A DNA stretch of 64,000 bases from positions 620,001 to 684,000 of the forward strand of contig NZ_OZ156465.1 of the NCBI RefSeq assembly GCF_964212655.1. Direction: 5' to 3'. Of this stretch, positions 47,881 through 57,734 are shown piece by piece. Numbering within the stretch: the stretch's first letter is position 1; each line of letters starts with the position of its first letter. The DNA is from Candidatus Thiodiazotropha sp. LNASS1 (lineage in GTDB: Bacteria; Pseudomonadota; Gammaproteobacteria; Chromatiales; Chromatiaceae). The position numbers were made by a program, and so were the translations under genes. The notes under the pieces are model-generated. The model saw only the letters and a list, made by a program, of their open reading frames with translations, had not been told where the DNA came from and made no database searches.

Positions 47881-48870
47881 ATGCAACAAACGCTGACATC
47901 ATTTGAACGACAGTTGATCAACCGTTTCCAAGGCGGTGTGGATTTAACTAATAGACCCTTTCGCGAGATGGCCAAAGCACTCGACTCTGAAGAAGACACG
48001 GTCCTGGGATCGGTACAGTGCTTACTGGAGAGGGGTTGGCTTTCCCGCTTCGGCCCACTCTACAACGCTGAACGGCTGGGAGGCAGCCTGGTTCTCGCGG
48101 CGATGTCTGTACCCGATACGAAATTCGACGAGATAACGGAGCAGGTCAACGCATTAGCGGCTGTTGCCCACAACTATCGACGGGATCATTGGCTGAATAT
48201 GTGGTTCGTGTTGGCAACCGATACCACCGACTCAATGCAGGCAACGATCCAGCAGATCGAAAACGAGACGGAACTGCGGGTTTATGCCTTTCCCAAAGAG
48301 CAGGAGTTCTATCTCGGTCTGTGGTTCGAAATGGGTGATGACGGCAGCCTCAACACCCGTTCTATTCCCGCTGTTGCAGCGACGGAGAGAGTCGACCTGG
48401 ACGACCTTGACCGACGGATCATCGCCGAGACACAGCAAGGCTTGCCACTCACCCACGATCCTTGTCAAACCCTGGCGTGGCGTATCGGCTGCTGGCCGAG
48501 CGAAGTGGTTACCCGGATGGATAATATGCTGCAGTCCGGCGTTATTCGTCGTTTGGGCCTGGTGCCCAACCACTACCGCCTCGGCTTCAAAGGTAACGGT
48601 ATGACCGTGTGGAATATACCGGATGACCAGTTACGCGAGGCAGGCGAGCGGATTGGCGCCATGGATTTCGTCAGCCACTGTTATGCCAGGCCGCGTCACC
48701 TGCCCGATTGGCCTTATAACCTGTTCGCCATGGTGCACGGCAGGGATCGCGGCGACGTCATGCAGAAGGTTAACGAATTGAGCCAGAAACTGAGAGAGTA
48801 CAACCAGGGACATGAGGTGCTTTTCAGTTCCGCCGTGCTGAAGAAGACCGGTATGCGGCTCGCCTTTTAG
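47881..48870 (+). CDS. Fused siroheme decarboxylase (two-domain)
   Basis: 329 residues that join the two subtypes in one chain: an N-half with VAHNYRRDHWLNMWFVLATD and a C-half with CYARPRHLPDWPYNLFAMVHGRDRG. Fused NirDL proteins of this size are known from other denitrifiers. With the two preceding genes the operon encodes four decarboxylase-type domains, equal to nirDLGH. Confidence 0.88.
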   Translation: MQQTLTSFERQLINRFQGGVDLTNRPFREMAKALDSEEDTVLGSVQCLLERGWLSRFGPLYNAERLGGSLVLAAMSVPDTKFDEITEQVNALAAVAHNYRRDHWLNMWFVLATDTTDSMQATIQQIENETELRVYAFPKEQEFYLGLWFEMGDDGSLNTRSIPAVAATERVDLDDLDRRIIAETQQGLPLTHDPCQTLAWRIGCWPSEVVTRMDNMLQSGVIRRLGLVPNHYRLGFKGNGMTVWNIPDDQLREAGERIGAMDFVSHCYARPRHLPDWPYNLFAMVHGRDRGDVMQKVNELSQKLREYNQGHEVLFSSAVLKKTGMRLAF

Positions 48871-48879
48871 GATTTGATT

Positions 48880-50049
48880 ATGTTTCGCATCAGTCGTTAC
48901 TTGCATGCCCTGACCCGACCGGCCGCATCTGTTCGGCGCCCTGTGAATCCGACGGGCCCGGTCGTCATCTGGAACCTGGTCAGGCGTTGTAACCTGACTT
49001 GCCGCCACTGCTATGCCACCTCGGCAGACAAAGACTTTCCGGGCGAACTGACAACCTCTGACGTCTTCGATGTCATGGATGACCTGAAGGATTTCGGCGT
49101 TCCCGTGTTGATCCTTTCGGGTGGTGAACCGTTGTTGCGACCCGATATTTTCGAAATCTCGCAGCGTGCCAAGTCAATGGGTTTCTATGTGGGTCTTTCC
49201 AGTAACGGCACGCTCATCAATGAAACCACAATTGCCGATATAGCCGAAGTCGGTTACGACTATGTGGGGATCAGTATCGACGGCATGCGGGATACCCATG
49301 ACCGGTTCCGTCGCAAACAGGGTGCCTTCGATGAGTCGATTCGAGGGATCAGGTACTGCAGGGATGCCGGTCTTAAAGTCGGCCTGAGATTTACCCTGAC
49401 CCAGGATAATGCTGCCGAGTTGCCGGATCTTTTACAGTTGATGGACGATGAGGGTATCGACAAATTCTATCTTTCTCACCTGAACTATGCCGGACGCGGC
49501 TACAAAAACCGGAATGACGACGTTCATCATCGAATTACCCGGGAGGCCATGAATCTCCTCTTCGCCACTTGCTGGGATGATGTGCAAAAGGGACGCAAAA
49601 GAGAATTTGTTACCGGTAACAACGATGCGGATGGGGCTTACCTGTTACTCTGGGCAGCGCACCATCTGCCGCAACATCGTGCCAGGTTGCAGGAAATGGT
49701 CTCCCGATGGGGCGGCAATTCGAGCGGTGTCAATATCGCCAATATCGATAATGAAGGCCGTGTACATCCCGACACCATGTGGTGGGACTATACGCTCGGC
49801 AGTGTCAAAGAACGTTGTTTTTCAGAGATCTGGCAGGATACCAGTGAACCCCTGATGGCCGGCCTGAAACAGAAAACGCGACCGCTGGAGGGACGTTGTG
49901 CCGAATGCACCCATCGGTTGATCTGTGGCGGCAACAGTCGTACCCGTGCATGGCGACTCACTGGCAATCCATGGGCGGAAGATCCAGGTTGCTATCTCAC
50001 GGATGATGAGATCAAGCCCCTGCCGAATGTTCAGGTAGCGACAGGCTGA
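48880..50049 (+). CDS. nirJ: Radical SAM heme d1 biosynthesis protein NirJ
   Basis: 389 residues from the ATG at 48880, with AGGA before it. The radical SAM cluster motif is CNLTCRHCYATS near residue 40, followed by LILSGGEPLLRPDI and VGLSSNGTLI. A SPASM-like C-terminus has CAECTHRLICGGNSRTRAW. NirJ replaces the two propionates with keto groups on the tetrapyrrole. A twitch at the N-terminus is basic, with no signal. Confidence 0.95.
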   Translation: MFRISRYLHALTRPAASVRRPVNPTGPVVIWNLVRRCNLTCRHCYATSADKDFPGELTTSDVFDVMDDLKDFGVPVLILSGGEPLLRPDIFEISQRAKSMGFYVGLSSNGTLINETTIADIAEVGYDYVGISIDGMRDTHDRFRRKQGAFDESIRGIRYCRDAGLKVGLRFTLTQDNAAELPDLLQLMDDEGIDKFYLSHLNYAGRGYKNRNDDVHHRITREAMNLLFATCWDDVQKGRKREFVTGNNDADGAYLLLWAAHHLPQHRARLQEMVSRWGGNSSGVNIANIDNEGRVHPDTMWWDYTLGSVKERCFSEIWQDTSEPLMAGLKQKTRPLEGRCAECTHRLICGGNSRTRAWRLTGNPWAEDPGCYLTDDEIKPLPNVQVATG

Positions 50050-50080
50050 AAGGCATGCATCGTCTATTGGCCTGGCATCC

Positions 50081-50548
50081 ATGAGAATGAAAAGCTGTTG
50101 TATCCCGGCGGCACTTTTGTTGCTGGTGGTTGCGGGACTTCTGTACAAGTTTCTTTGGCGGGGAGAGGTGGCGCCCGCCAGTGACGGACGCAGTGCGATC
50201 CTGATGCCTCAACAAGAGCGGGATCTCGTACTCAGGGAGATGCGGGGATTCTTACAGGCAGTACAGGCAATTCTCGTTGCAGCCGACAGGGGAAATACAC
50301 AGGGTATAGTGGATGCGGCCCGTGAAGTGGGCGTGACTCAGCAACAGGGTATGCCAGGGACATTGGTTAAACGATTACCGGCTGGATTCAAAATGCTGGG
50401 TTTTGATACCCATCGTCGATTCGACCAATTGGCGCTGGATGCAGAGCAGCTGGGGGACACACAGCACAGTCTGCAGCAATTGGCCGAATTGATGACGAAC
50501 TGTGTCTCTTGTCATGCCAGCTACCGGATAGAATCAATCAATGAGTAA
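50081..50548 (+). CDS. Cytochrome c'-like mono-heme protein
   Basis: 155 residues. The N-terminal hydrophobic segment (IPAALLLLVVAGLLYKF) is an anchor or signal. The heme motif is near the C-terminus (NCVSCHASYR), as in class II cytochromes c', with a helical bundle before it. No such protein is a fixed part of the nir pathway. It overlaps nirN and may be its electron acceptor. Confidence 0.8.
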   Translation: MRMKSCCIPAALLLLVVAGLLYKFLWRGEVAPASDGRSAILMPQQERDLVLREMRGFLQAVQAILVAADRGNTQGIVDAAREVGVTQQQGMPGTLVKRLPAGFKMLGFDTHRRFDQLALDAEQLGDTQHSLQQLAELMTNCVSCHASYRIESINE

Positions 50549-52151
50549 TATGCAAGGTTCGCGGATGGATTCATTGCTATCGAAACAGTATTGCCATGAG
50601 ATTGTGTCGGCTTTGCTTGTTACATTTATTCTGCCGATCTTTCTGTATGCCGGTTCGGCATATGCTGAAGCGGTCGATGAGCTTTATCTGAAATTTTGCG
50701 CCGAATGCCACGGCGCAGACAGGCTGGGAGGCCAGGGTCCGGCGCTGCTACCCGAGAATCTGCATCGCCTGCGACCTGCCAAGGCGCACAAGACAATTGC
50801 CGAAGGTCGGCCGGCCACGCAGATGCCGCCATTCAAGGAGCGGTTGAGTGATAGCCAGATCGAAACACTTGTCAAACATATCTACACACCCCTGGAAGAT
50901 ATACCACAATGGGGAATGCAACAGATTTCAGCCAGTCGAATTGAACATCACAGATCTGGGACACTGCCGGATCAGCCGCGCTTCGAGGCCGATATCGAAA
51001 ATCTGTTCGTGGTGGTGGAGCTCGGCGATCACCACGCGACCCTGCTGAACGGCGACACCTTCAAACCGATCCATCGTTTCCCGACCCGCTTCGCGCTGCA
51101 CGGTGGACCTAAATATGCGAAGGGCGGTCGCTATGTCTATTTTGCCTCCAGAGACGGTTGGATCAGCAAATTCGATATCTATAACCTGACCTACACCAGC
51201 GAGGTGAGGGCAGGCATCAACACTCGTAATCTGGCCGTTTCGCATGATGGCCGTTTTGTCATGGTAGCCAACTATCTACCCCATAGTCTGGTGGTGCTGG
51301 ACGCGGAAGACCTTAAACCATTGAAGGTCATTCCGGTGATAGATGACAAAGGCAATTCATCCAGGGTCAGCGCCGTCTATACCGCCGATCCCCGTTCAAG
51401 CTTCATCGCTGCGTTAAAGGATATAACCGAGGTCTGGGAGATCAGTTATGAGATACCGCCTCCCAAAGGATTTGGTAGGTGGATTCACGACTACAGGGAG
51501 GATTCGGGCGAACCGGGTGTTACCGATCCGTTTCCAGTCCGCCGGATCCGGGTGAAAGATTACCTGGACGATTTTTTCATCACCCAGGATTACACACAGA
51601 TTGCGGGTACCGCGCGGGACGGCAGCGGACAGGTGGTTGATCTCGATATCGGGCGGGCCGTGCAGGCACTCGACCTGCCCGGCATGCCGCACCTCAGTTC
51701 CGCCATCACCTGGCGCAGTGGTGATCGCCATGTGATGGCCACGCCCAATATCAAGGCGAACAAAGTGACCGTAATCGACACCAAAAGCTGGGAGGTAATC
51801 AAAGAGATACCAACATTGGGACCCGGTTTTTTCATGCGCAGCCACGAGCAGAGTCCGTATGCCTGGGTGGATGTCTTTTTCGGTAAGGAGAGAGATGCCA
51901 TGCATGTTATCGATAAGCAATCCCTGGAGATCGTCAAGACCTTGCGTCCTGCCGAGGGCAAGACCTCGGCACATGTGGAGTTTACCAAGGATGGGCAGTA
52001 CGCCCTTGTCAGTGTCTGGGACGATGATGGTGCATTGGTGGTCTACGATGCCAATAACTTCAATGAGGTGGAACGTCTGTCAATGAAAAAGCCGTCCGGC
52101 AAATACAATGTCCACAATAAACTGACACGCTCCTCAGGGACCAGCCATTGA
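50541..52151 (+). CDS. nirN: NirN, cytochrome cd1-like dihydro-heme d1 dehydrogenase
   Basis: 536 residues. A signal peptide (SALLVTFILPIFLYAGSAYA), a cytochrome c domain with FCAECHGADRLGGQGPALLP, and a cd1-type propeller (FALHGGPKYAKGGRYVYFASRDGWISKFDI, GRFVMVANYLPHSLVVLDAEDLKPLKVIP, GPGFFMRSHEQSPYAWVDVFFG). NirN oxidises dihydro-heme d1 in the last step. Resembles NirS, but gene order and the H-rich region near the loop favour NirN. Confidence 0.88.
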   Translation: MSNMQGSRMDSLLSKQYCHEIVSALLVTFILPIFLYAGSAYAEAVDELYLKFCAECHGADRLGGQGPALLPENLHRLRPAKAHKTIAEGRPATQMPPFKERLSDSQIETLVKHIYTPLEDIPQWGMQQISASRIEHHRSGTLPDQPRFEADIENLFVVVELGDHHATLLNGDTFKPIHRFPTRFALHGGPKYAKGGRYVYFASRDGWISKFDIYNLTYTSEVRAGINTRNLAVSHDGRFVMVANYLPHSLVVLDAEDLKPLKVIPVIDDKGNSSRVSAVYTADPRSSFIAALKDITEVWEISYEIPPPKGFGRWIHDYREDSGEPGVTDPFPVRRIRVKDYLDDFFITQDYTQIAGTARDGSGQVVDLDIGRAVQALDLPGMPHLSSAITWRSGDRHVMATPNIKANKVTVIDTKSWEVIKEIPTLGPGFFMRSHEQSPYAWVDVFFGKERDAMHVIDKQSLEIVKTLRPAEGKTSAHVEFTKDGQYALVSVWDDDGALVVYDANNFNEVERLSMKKPSGKYNVHNKLTRSSGTSH

Positions 52152-52200
52152 TCAGGACTGATCGGATTAGTGTTTACAGACCCTCGGGAGGTAGAGACAG

Positions 52201-52761
52201 ATGCGATTGAATTTAAAAGTTTTCATGATTTGTAACCTACTCTTATTCGCTTCATCCGGTACATGGTGTAGTGAATTGACGATTCCGGCAGAGAATATCA
52301 CCGTTGAGGATGGGGACACCTTGATAATCAGCTTTGCCGACGGCAAGGAGCGGGTTCAGCTGATGGATATCGATGCACCGGAAGATACCGAAAATGCAAA
52401 ATTCAGGCTCGATATGCGTAGAACCGGCCTGGATTACGACACGCTGTTCTCACTTGGGGCAATTGCGACCCAGCATTTGATCAAACTGATAGCCGGCGAG
52501 GATAGTTTTACCCTGCAGTATCAGCCGGAAAAGCGGGATAGATATGGCCGATTGGTCGGTGCTTTGATTGATAACGAGGGTGTTTCCATAAGTGAACGGA
52601 TGGTGTTGAACGGATATGCCATCGTCAAGTCAACAGCTGCAGAAAATCCCGCTCATCCTTATCATGCATTACAACGTAATGCCCAGGAGGAAATGCAGGG
52701 ACTATGGGGCTTGCTGCCCAAACAGGCCCATCTCTGGGCAGGTACTTCATTGAAGCGTTGA
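52201..52761 (+). CDS. Exported thermonuclease-family protein
   Basis: 186 residues with a signal peptide (LLLFASSGTWC). The SNase fold is visible: VEDGDTLIISFADG (35-48), LMDIDAPED (54-62) with the metal Asp/catalytic Arg region, and YQPEKRDRYGRLVGALI near 107-123. It should cut DNA or RNA in the periplasm or outside. It lies 50 bases after nirN but is functionally unrelated to heme d1. Confidence 0.85.
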   Translation: MRLNLKVFMICNLLLFASSGTWCSELTIPAENITVEDGDTLIISFADGKERVQLMDIDAPEDTENAKFRLDMRRTGLDYDTLFSLGAIATQHLIKLIAGEDSFTLQYQPEKRDRYGRLVGALIDNEGVSISERMVLNGYAIVKSTAAENPAHPYHALQRNAQEEMQGLWGLLPKQAHLWAGTSLKR

Positions 52762-52935
52762 AAGATCTGAATTTCAAGGTGAACTCACCCGTCACCTGAA
52801 TCCGGCTTATTCCTGATCATGTGTCATGCAGCTATCTCTGCTCAGCAGGGTAGCGAGGCGGGAATAGTCATGGCCATTTTTTTGAGGTTGTATTCGTCTC
52901 GGCTGTCGGTTGGTTACTTGTTATTGTTGCAAAGA

Positions 52936-54192
52936 ATGAAAATAAAACTGTGTTTACTGATGTGGATTGCATTCATGAGCTGCTCCCTTAGCGCGGATGG
53001 AAGTGATGAGTTTGCGTTAAGGACCCGTATTCAATTCGGTGCGATCAAAAACGACAACGCCTCGGAAAATATCTTTCCATCGGGTTTTCTAAACTTTGAC
53101 GAGGGTCTGAATCTCAACCGGGCCGAGCTGATCCTGGAAAAGGTGCCGCAAAGCAATATCAAACCGCGCATCGGGCCGTTTCCGGGGCCTAAGCCGAGTT
53201 TGGCTGGTTGGGGTTTCGAGATCGATCTTCGTTATGGAGAGGATGCCGCCATCACCTTCGGCCTTGACGATGAACTCGAGATCAATGAAGGCAATGAAAG
53301 ACTCTATCTGCTGCCGCAATGGTTTCTGACCGGTTACCTGCCGATAGGGGATGGTTTTTCCTGGATTGCCGGCAGTTGGTTTACATCCATCGGCCATGAG
53401 ATCGGTGCGCCGGTCGATCCGCCGACCGCCTTCTACACCCACGCCTATGCATTCACCTACCAACCGGTAAAACATGTCGGCGCAATGGGAGCGCTGAAAC
53501 TACCTTTTGATCGGGAGAGCGGACTCTGGTCGAGTGGTCTCGGCATTGTGCAGGGATGGAACAATCTGCAGGATAATAACAACGATAAAACCCTAATCTT
53601 CGATCTTCGTTGGCGAAGTCCCGATTTCAGGACCTGGATCGATATAGAAAATATTGTCGGCTATGAACAGTCGGAGCAGGGCACTACCGATCAGACAAGG
53701 CCCTTTAATGCAGTCAGCAGTACTGACGAGAAACTGTTGAGGCGCATGCATTCTGTTACTCTCAGTCACCGCTTCACCCGGACGCATCGTATCGTCGTGA
53801 ATGCGGTCTACGGAAAGCAGGAAGGAGGGGACACTATTGCAGATGCCAACAATCCACCAGGATTTCTCATTACGCAAGAGAGTCGATGGTACGGCATCAA
53901 TCTGAACTACTATTTTCAATGGCGCGAAAACAAACAGTTAGGTATGCGTGCTGAGTGGTTCAGAGATGAGCAGGGTGCGCATGCCTTACTACCTGAAGGT
54001 ATTTATCGATCGCTGACGATGAACCTCTCCTGGTGGGTGCAGGATGGTCTTAGGATCCGCCCTGAGCTGCGTTACGATCAATACAGCGGCAACGGCAAGC
54101 CCTTTGCGGGACAGGTGCCAACAATATTCTTCGGTGAGGAGGAACAACAGTGGGTAGCATCGCTGGATGCCACCTGGTTCTATACCCTATGA
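52936..54192 (+). CDS. Outer-membrane beta-barrel protein
   Basis: 418 residues from the ATG at 52936, chosen because it gives a clean signal (MKIKLCLLMWIAFMSCSLSA). The mature chain consists of alternating strands with aromatic ends (FEIDLRYGEDAAITFGLDDE, GYLPIGDGFSWIAGSWFTSIGHEIG, FAFTYQPVKHVGAMGALKLPF, LSWWVQDGLRIRPELRYDQYSG) and ends in LDATWFYTL. It resembles the OmpL/BBP2 putative porin group. Substrate unknown. It overlaps the next gene by 4 bases. Confidence 0.75.
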   Translation: MKIKLCLLMWIAFMSCSLSADGSDEFALRTRIQFGAIKNDNASENIFPSGFLNFDEGLNLNRAELILEKVPQSNIKPRIGPFPGPKPSLAGWGFEIDLRYGEDAAITFGLDDELEINEGNERLYLLPQWFLTGYLPIGDGFSWIAGSWFTSIGHEIGAPVDPPTAFYTHAYAFTYQPVKHVGAMGALKLPFDRESGLWSSGLGIVQGWNNLQDNNNDKTLIFDLRWRSPDFRTWIDIENIVGYEQSEQGTTDQTRPFNAVSSTDEKLLRRMHSVTLSHRFTRTHRIVVNAVYGKQEGGDTIADANNPPGFLITQESRWYGINLNYYFQWRENKQLGMRAEWFRDEQGAHALLPEGIYRSLTMNLSWWVQDGLRIRPELRYDQYSGNGKPFAGQVPTIFFGEEEQQWVASLDATWFYTL

Positions 54193-55037
54193 ATAACAAA
54201 TATACCTTTGTTGGCGCCTTGCGGCCTTTTTCGCTTGTGGTAGCCATTGCCACCTGCGGACTCGGTGTCAGTCTGGCGCTCATAGACAATGCGGATGACA
54301 GCTGGCTGGCCTGGCTCGTGCTCCTTACAGGCCTGCTGTTACAGGTAGCCGTCAATCTGGTCAATGACGCACCCGATCTGGTTAATCAAGAGCTGGACCA
54401 GTTAAGTCGGCAAAACATTCTTCGGAATCAGAAAATCGGCTGGATCATTATGCTGCTGGCCGTCATGCTGGGTCTCTATATGGTCTCCATCAGGGGATGG
54501 CCTCTGCTCCTGTTGGGCATGGTCGGTGTGGCAGGTGCCTGGGGATATACCGGTGGCAAGGTCAACTATAAACAGCGCGGCCTGGGTATCGTACTGGTGT
54601 TTCTTCTGATGGGCGTATTGCTGATCGGCGGTTCATACTATGTACTCAGCGGTCTCTACACATGGAGGGTGTTCTGGCTGTCACTGCCCTTCAGCCTGCT
54701 CTCATCCCTGTTGTTGCTGAGTAATGAGTTGAGGGATTATGAATCCGACCGTGATGCAGGTATCCGTACCCTGATAGTCCGCATAGGTTACCATTCAGGT
54801 GTCAGGCTCTACTACCTGCTCATCAGCCTGGTCTACCTCATCTGCGCGATGCTCTATTGGGCCGGGATGCTGCCAGGATTTTTAATGCTACTGATCACTT
54901 CACTGGCATTGGTCGGCCCTCTCAATCTGCTCGATTCGCCAACCACCCAGCGGCAGCGATTGACACCGCTGACAGGCCGCTTCTACCTCCTGTTTGGCGC
55001 AACCTATCTTGCTACCCTATGGATGGATCTGCCGTGA
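54189..55037 (+). CDS. UbiA-family prenyltransferase, MenA-like
   Basis: 282 residues from the ATG at 54189 (ATGA overlap with the previous stop). About eight membrane helices. The first Asp-rich motif is NLVNDAPDLVNQELDQLSR and the second NELRDYESDRDAGIRTL, both on the cytoplasmic side. This size and motif spacing suit 1,4-dihydroxy-2-naphthoate prenyltransferase (quinone synthesis), but the first motif is unusual and other UbiA enzymes are possible. Confidence 0.8.
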   Translation: MNNKYTFVGALRPFSLVVAIATCGLGVSLALIDNADDSWLAWLVLLTGLLLQVAVNLVNDAPDLVNQELDQLSRQNILRNQKIGWIIMLLAVMLGLYMVSIRGWPLLLLGMVGVAGAWGYTGGKVNYKQRGLGIVLVFLLMGVLLIGGSYYVLSGLYTWRVFWLSLPFSLLSSLLLLSNELRDYESDRDAGIRTLIVRIGYHSGVRLYYLLISLVYLICAMLYWAGMLPGFLMLLITSLALVGPLNLLDSPTTQRQRLTPLTGRFYLLFGATYLATLWMDLP

Positions 55038-55903
55038 ACCAAGATATGATCCTGAGTCTGGCACTACCGGTCACGCTGTTCTGTATCATGTTCAGCATGG
55101 GTACAGCGCTTGTTGCCAGGGACTTTCGGCTTATCCTTGAATCTCCATTCTCCGTGCTGATTGGTATTGTCAGTCAGATGCTCATTCTTCCCCTTGTGGC
55201 TTTGGTCGTGCTCATGCTGCTGCAACTGCCTCCTGAGCTCTTTGTCGGTTTCATGATCCTGGCCTTCAGTCCAGGGGGCACCACATCCAACATGTTCTCC
55301 TACCTGGGCAGGGGTAATGTGGCACTCTCAATTACCTTGACGGCGATTGTCAGTCTGGTGACGCCGCTTACCATTCCGCTGTTCGCAAGCCAGGTCATTG
55401 AATGGCAGCTGGACAGTCGCAGCGAGATAGTTCTTCCCTTTGTCTCCACATTTGCAAAACTTGTGCTCGTGACATTGATACCCGTCGCTCTCGGTATGCT
55501 GTTACGTCACTATCGACCCAACTTCTGTATGAAAAATGAAAGGCTTCTGACCCGGATTCCGCTGATCATGCTGCTCCTGGTCATTGTAGGTATCATCCGG
55601 CAGAACTGGGAATCGATGCCGTTGTTTATTGCCCAGACCGGCGTGCCCGCCCTGATACTTGCTACACTGGCCTTGGGGGCGGGATATGGCTTTGCCCGTA
55701 TGATGCGCTTAATTGAGACAGACGCGCGCACTGTTGCGATAGAGACGGGCATTCAAAACGGCGGTACGGCGATTTTGGTTACGGGTACCATCCTGAACAA
55801 CCCAACCATGACCATCGCGCCGGTGATGTACGGTATCCTGATGTTGATTCCCACGTTCGCATATATTGCCTGGTTGAATCGCAGGCAAACGGCTATGGCC
55901 TGA
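55034..55903 (+). CDS. Bile acid:sodium symporter (BASS) family transporter
   Basis: 289 residues from a GTG at 55034 that overlaps the previous stop (GTGA). Nine to ten transmembrane helices. The motifs FMILAFSPGGTTSNMFSYLGRGNVALSITLTAIVSLVTP and ETGIQNGGTAILV are typical of BASS proteins, which move organic acids with sodium. Cotranscription with a UbiA enzyme and a porin-like protein hints at an imported substrate, not further defined. Confidence 0.88.
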   Translation: MNQDMILSLALPVTLFCIMFSMGTALVARDFRLILESPFSVLIGIVSQMLILPLVALVVLMLLQLPPELFVGFMILAFSPGGTTSNMFSYLGRGNVALSITLTAIVSLVTPLTIPLFASQVIEWQLDSRSEIVLPFVSTFAKLVLVTLIPVALGMLLRHYRPNFCMKNERLLTRIPLIMLLLVIVGIIRQNWESMPLFIAQTGVPALILATLALGAGYGFARMMRLIETDARTVAIETGIQNGGTAILVTGTILNNPTMTIAPVMYGILMLIPTFAYIAWLNRRQTAMA

Positions 55904-56004
55904 ACGCGACATGATTGGATACCGGATTGATATCTTGTTCGCTAGGACGTGATTGGGATATCGAACATTCATTAGGAGGCAAAACTGTCATCCATCGAAG
56001 TATC

Positions 56005-57216
56005 ATGAATGCCCTCATTAAAAACTCATTGATCTTCATTGGTCTGCTGATGGTTGCGCCAGTTATGGCTTTACCCCCTCTGCAGCTTTTTGTTGATTTA
56101 ACTCCTCTGGGTAAGACGCTCCGACTGATACCAGGCAGCTATTCCGGTCCTGTCGTCATCAATAAACCGATTGTCATCGAAGGTGGTGGCGAAGTAACGG
56201 TCGATAATGAGGGTGTGGGAACGGTAATGACGATCAAGTCGGATCACGTTGTGGTACGTGGACTTCATTTGACTGGTTCCGGTACTTCCTACAATGCCAT
56301 GGATGCCGGTGTATTGATTGAGGCCAATGAAGTCATTTTCGAAGACAACCGTTTGGATGATGTTTTGTTTGGCATTCACATCAAGCAAGGAAATGCCAAT
56401 ACCATCCGCAACAACACAGTCACATCGAAACCGTTTGAGCCGAGTTTGCGAGGTGAAGGACTGAGAATCTGGTACGGAAACGAAAACCTGATAGAAGGTA
56501 ATACCTTTTATTATGTCCGTGATCTGCTTCTGACGAACTCATCAGCAAATGAGATTATCGGTAATGAGTTACACCATAACCGGATCAGTCTGGAATTTAT
56601 CTTTTCTCCGGACAATCTCATCAAAAACAATCATATTGGTGAAAACGACACGGGAATCGTGGCGATTTATTCCGATGGGCTGTTGATCGAGGACAACCAT
56701 ATCGAGCATATCAGAAACACGGGTAGCTCGGCGCTGGCAATCAAGGAGAGTTCACAGGTTAAGATCAAGGATAATAAAATTCTTCACAATGCCGTGGGAT
56801 TGACCGCAAACTCGCCGGTGTTTCCAGAGAATATTCTCTATCTGGAGAACAACCATTTTTCCTACAACAATATGGCGATGTATTTCTATGGAGAGAAGGG
56901 GGGGCATATCATTCATGGCAATCGATTTGTCAACAATCTCTCCACGATTGCCGTCAGTCATATAAAGAGTGCAAAAAGCAATGACTGGGATGGAAACCTA
57001 TGGGATGACTATCGGGGCTTCGATCGTGATCATGACGGATATGGAGATACGCCTCATACAATCAAGTTGTACGCGGACCGGATTTGGATGGACAGACCGG
57101 TCACGCAATTCTTTCGCGGTACGCCGATTATGGGAATGATCGATTTCATGGAGCGATTGGCGCCTTTTTCGGAGCCGGGATCCATATTGACCGATCCCCA
57201 TCCCCTGATCGACTAA
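56005..57216 (+). CDS. nosD: NosD-like periplasmic beta-helix protein
   Basis: 403 residues from the ATG at 56005. Signal peptide (SLIFIGLLMVAPVMA), then a right-handed beta helix made of CASH repeats with NosD spacing (VFEDNRLDDVLFGIHIKQGNANTIRNNTV, LIEDNHIEHIRNTGSSALAI) and the family C-terminus (DWDGNLWDDYRGFDRDHDGYGDTPH, ILTDPHPLID). NosD helps mature nitrous oxide reductase. nosZ, nosF, nosY and nosL are not in the window, so this copy is isolated. Confidence 0.85.
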   Translation: MNALIKNSLIFIGLLMVAPVMALPPLQLFVDLTPLGKTLRLIPGSYSGPVVINKPIVIEGGGEVTVDNEGVGTVMTIKSDHVVVRGLHLTGSGTSYNAMDAGVLIEANEVIFEDNRLDDVLFGIHIKQGNANTIRNNTVTSKPFEPSLRGEGLRIWYGNENLIEGNTFYYVRDLLLTNSSANEIIGNELHHNRISLEFIFSPDNLIKNNHIGENDTGIVAIYSDGLLIEDNHIEHIRNTGSSALAIKESSQVKIKDNKILHNAVGLTANSPVFPENILYLENNHFSYNNMAMYFYGEKGGHIIHGNRFVNNLSTIAVSHIKSAKSNDWDGNLWDDYRGFDRDHDGYGDTPHTIKLYADRIWMDRPVTQFFRGTPIMGMIDFMERLAPFSEPGSILTDPHPLID

Positions 57217-57239
57217 TCTGCAGATATCCTTTCCAGCAC

Positions 57240-57698
57240 CTATTCAGTCCTGGAAAGCACCAGTTTGTTTAAAATTTTCACCAAGTCTTTCTGCTCCTTC
57301 GGAGAAAGGGCCGACAAAAGATGCCCGTTGACCTTGCCGATGATCGTAAAAAGCTGTGGGACTATCCTGCGACTCTGCTCGGTGAGATATATTCGATGAC
57401 TCCTACGTGACCGGTCATCTTTGCGGCGTTCAACGAAACGTTTTTCTTCCAGCGCGTCGATAGTCCGGGTCGTTGCATAGCCGGGCATGGTAATTTTTTT
57501 ACCGATCTCAGATTGGGTAAGCCCTTCGGCTTCCGACAGCGTCATCAACACTGCAAATTGTCCCAGATTTAAACCCAGGTGCTTCAGTTCGCTACTCATT
57601 TCGGCATCAAGTGAGGTGCAGAGTATTTTAAACATCCACCCGGTACTGCCTTTTCTGACTTTTTCAGCCTCAGGCTGAGTCTTCTTAACCATGTTCAT
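57240..57698 (-). CDS. MarR family regulator
   Basis: About 152 residues from the ATG at 57696-57698. Winged helix visible in LNLGQFAVLMTLSEAEGLTQSEIGKKITMPGYATTRTIDALEEKRFVERRKDDRSRRSHRIYLTEQS. It is divergent from the cytochrome b561-RND operon, with a perfect palindrome between, so it most likely represses that operon. No cysteine that would suggest oxidative sensing is conserved in the DNA-binding part. Confidence 0.87.
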   Translation of the reverse strand: MNMVKKTQPEAEKVRKGSTGWMFKILCTSLDAEMSSELKHLGLNLGQFAVLMTLSEAEGLTQSEIGKKITMPGYATTRTIDALEEKRFVERRKDDRSRRSHRIYLTEQSRRIVPQLFTIIGKVNGHLLSALSPKEQKDLVKILNKLVLSRTE

Positions 57699-57734
57699 AC
57701 CAACATAATGACACAATAATGAAAATCAGCAACT

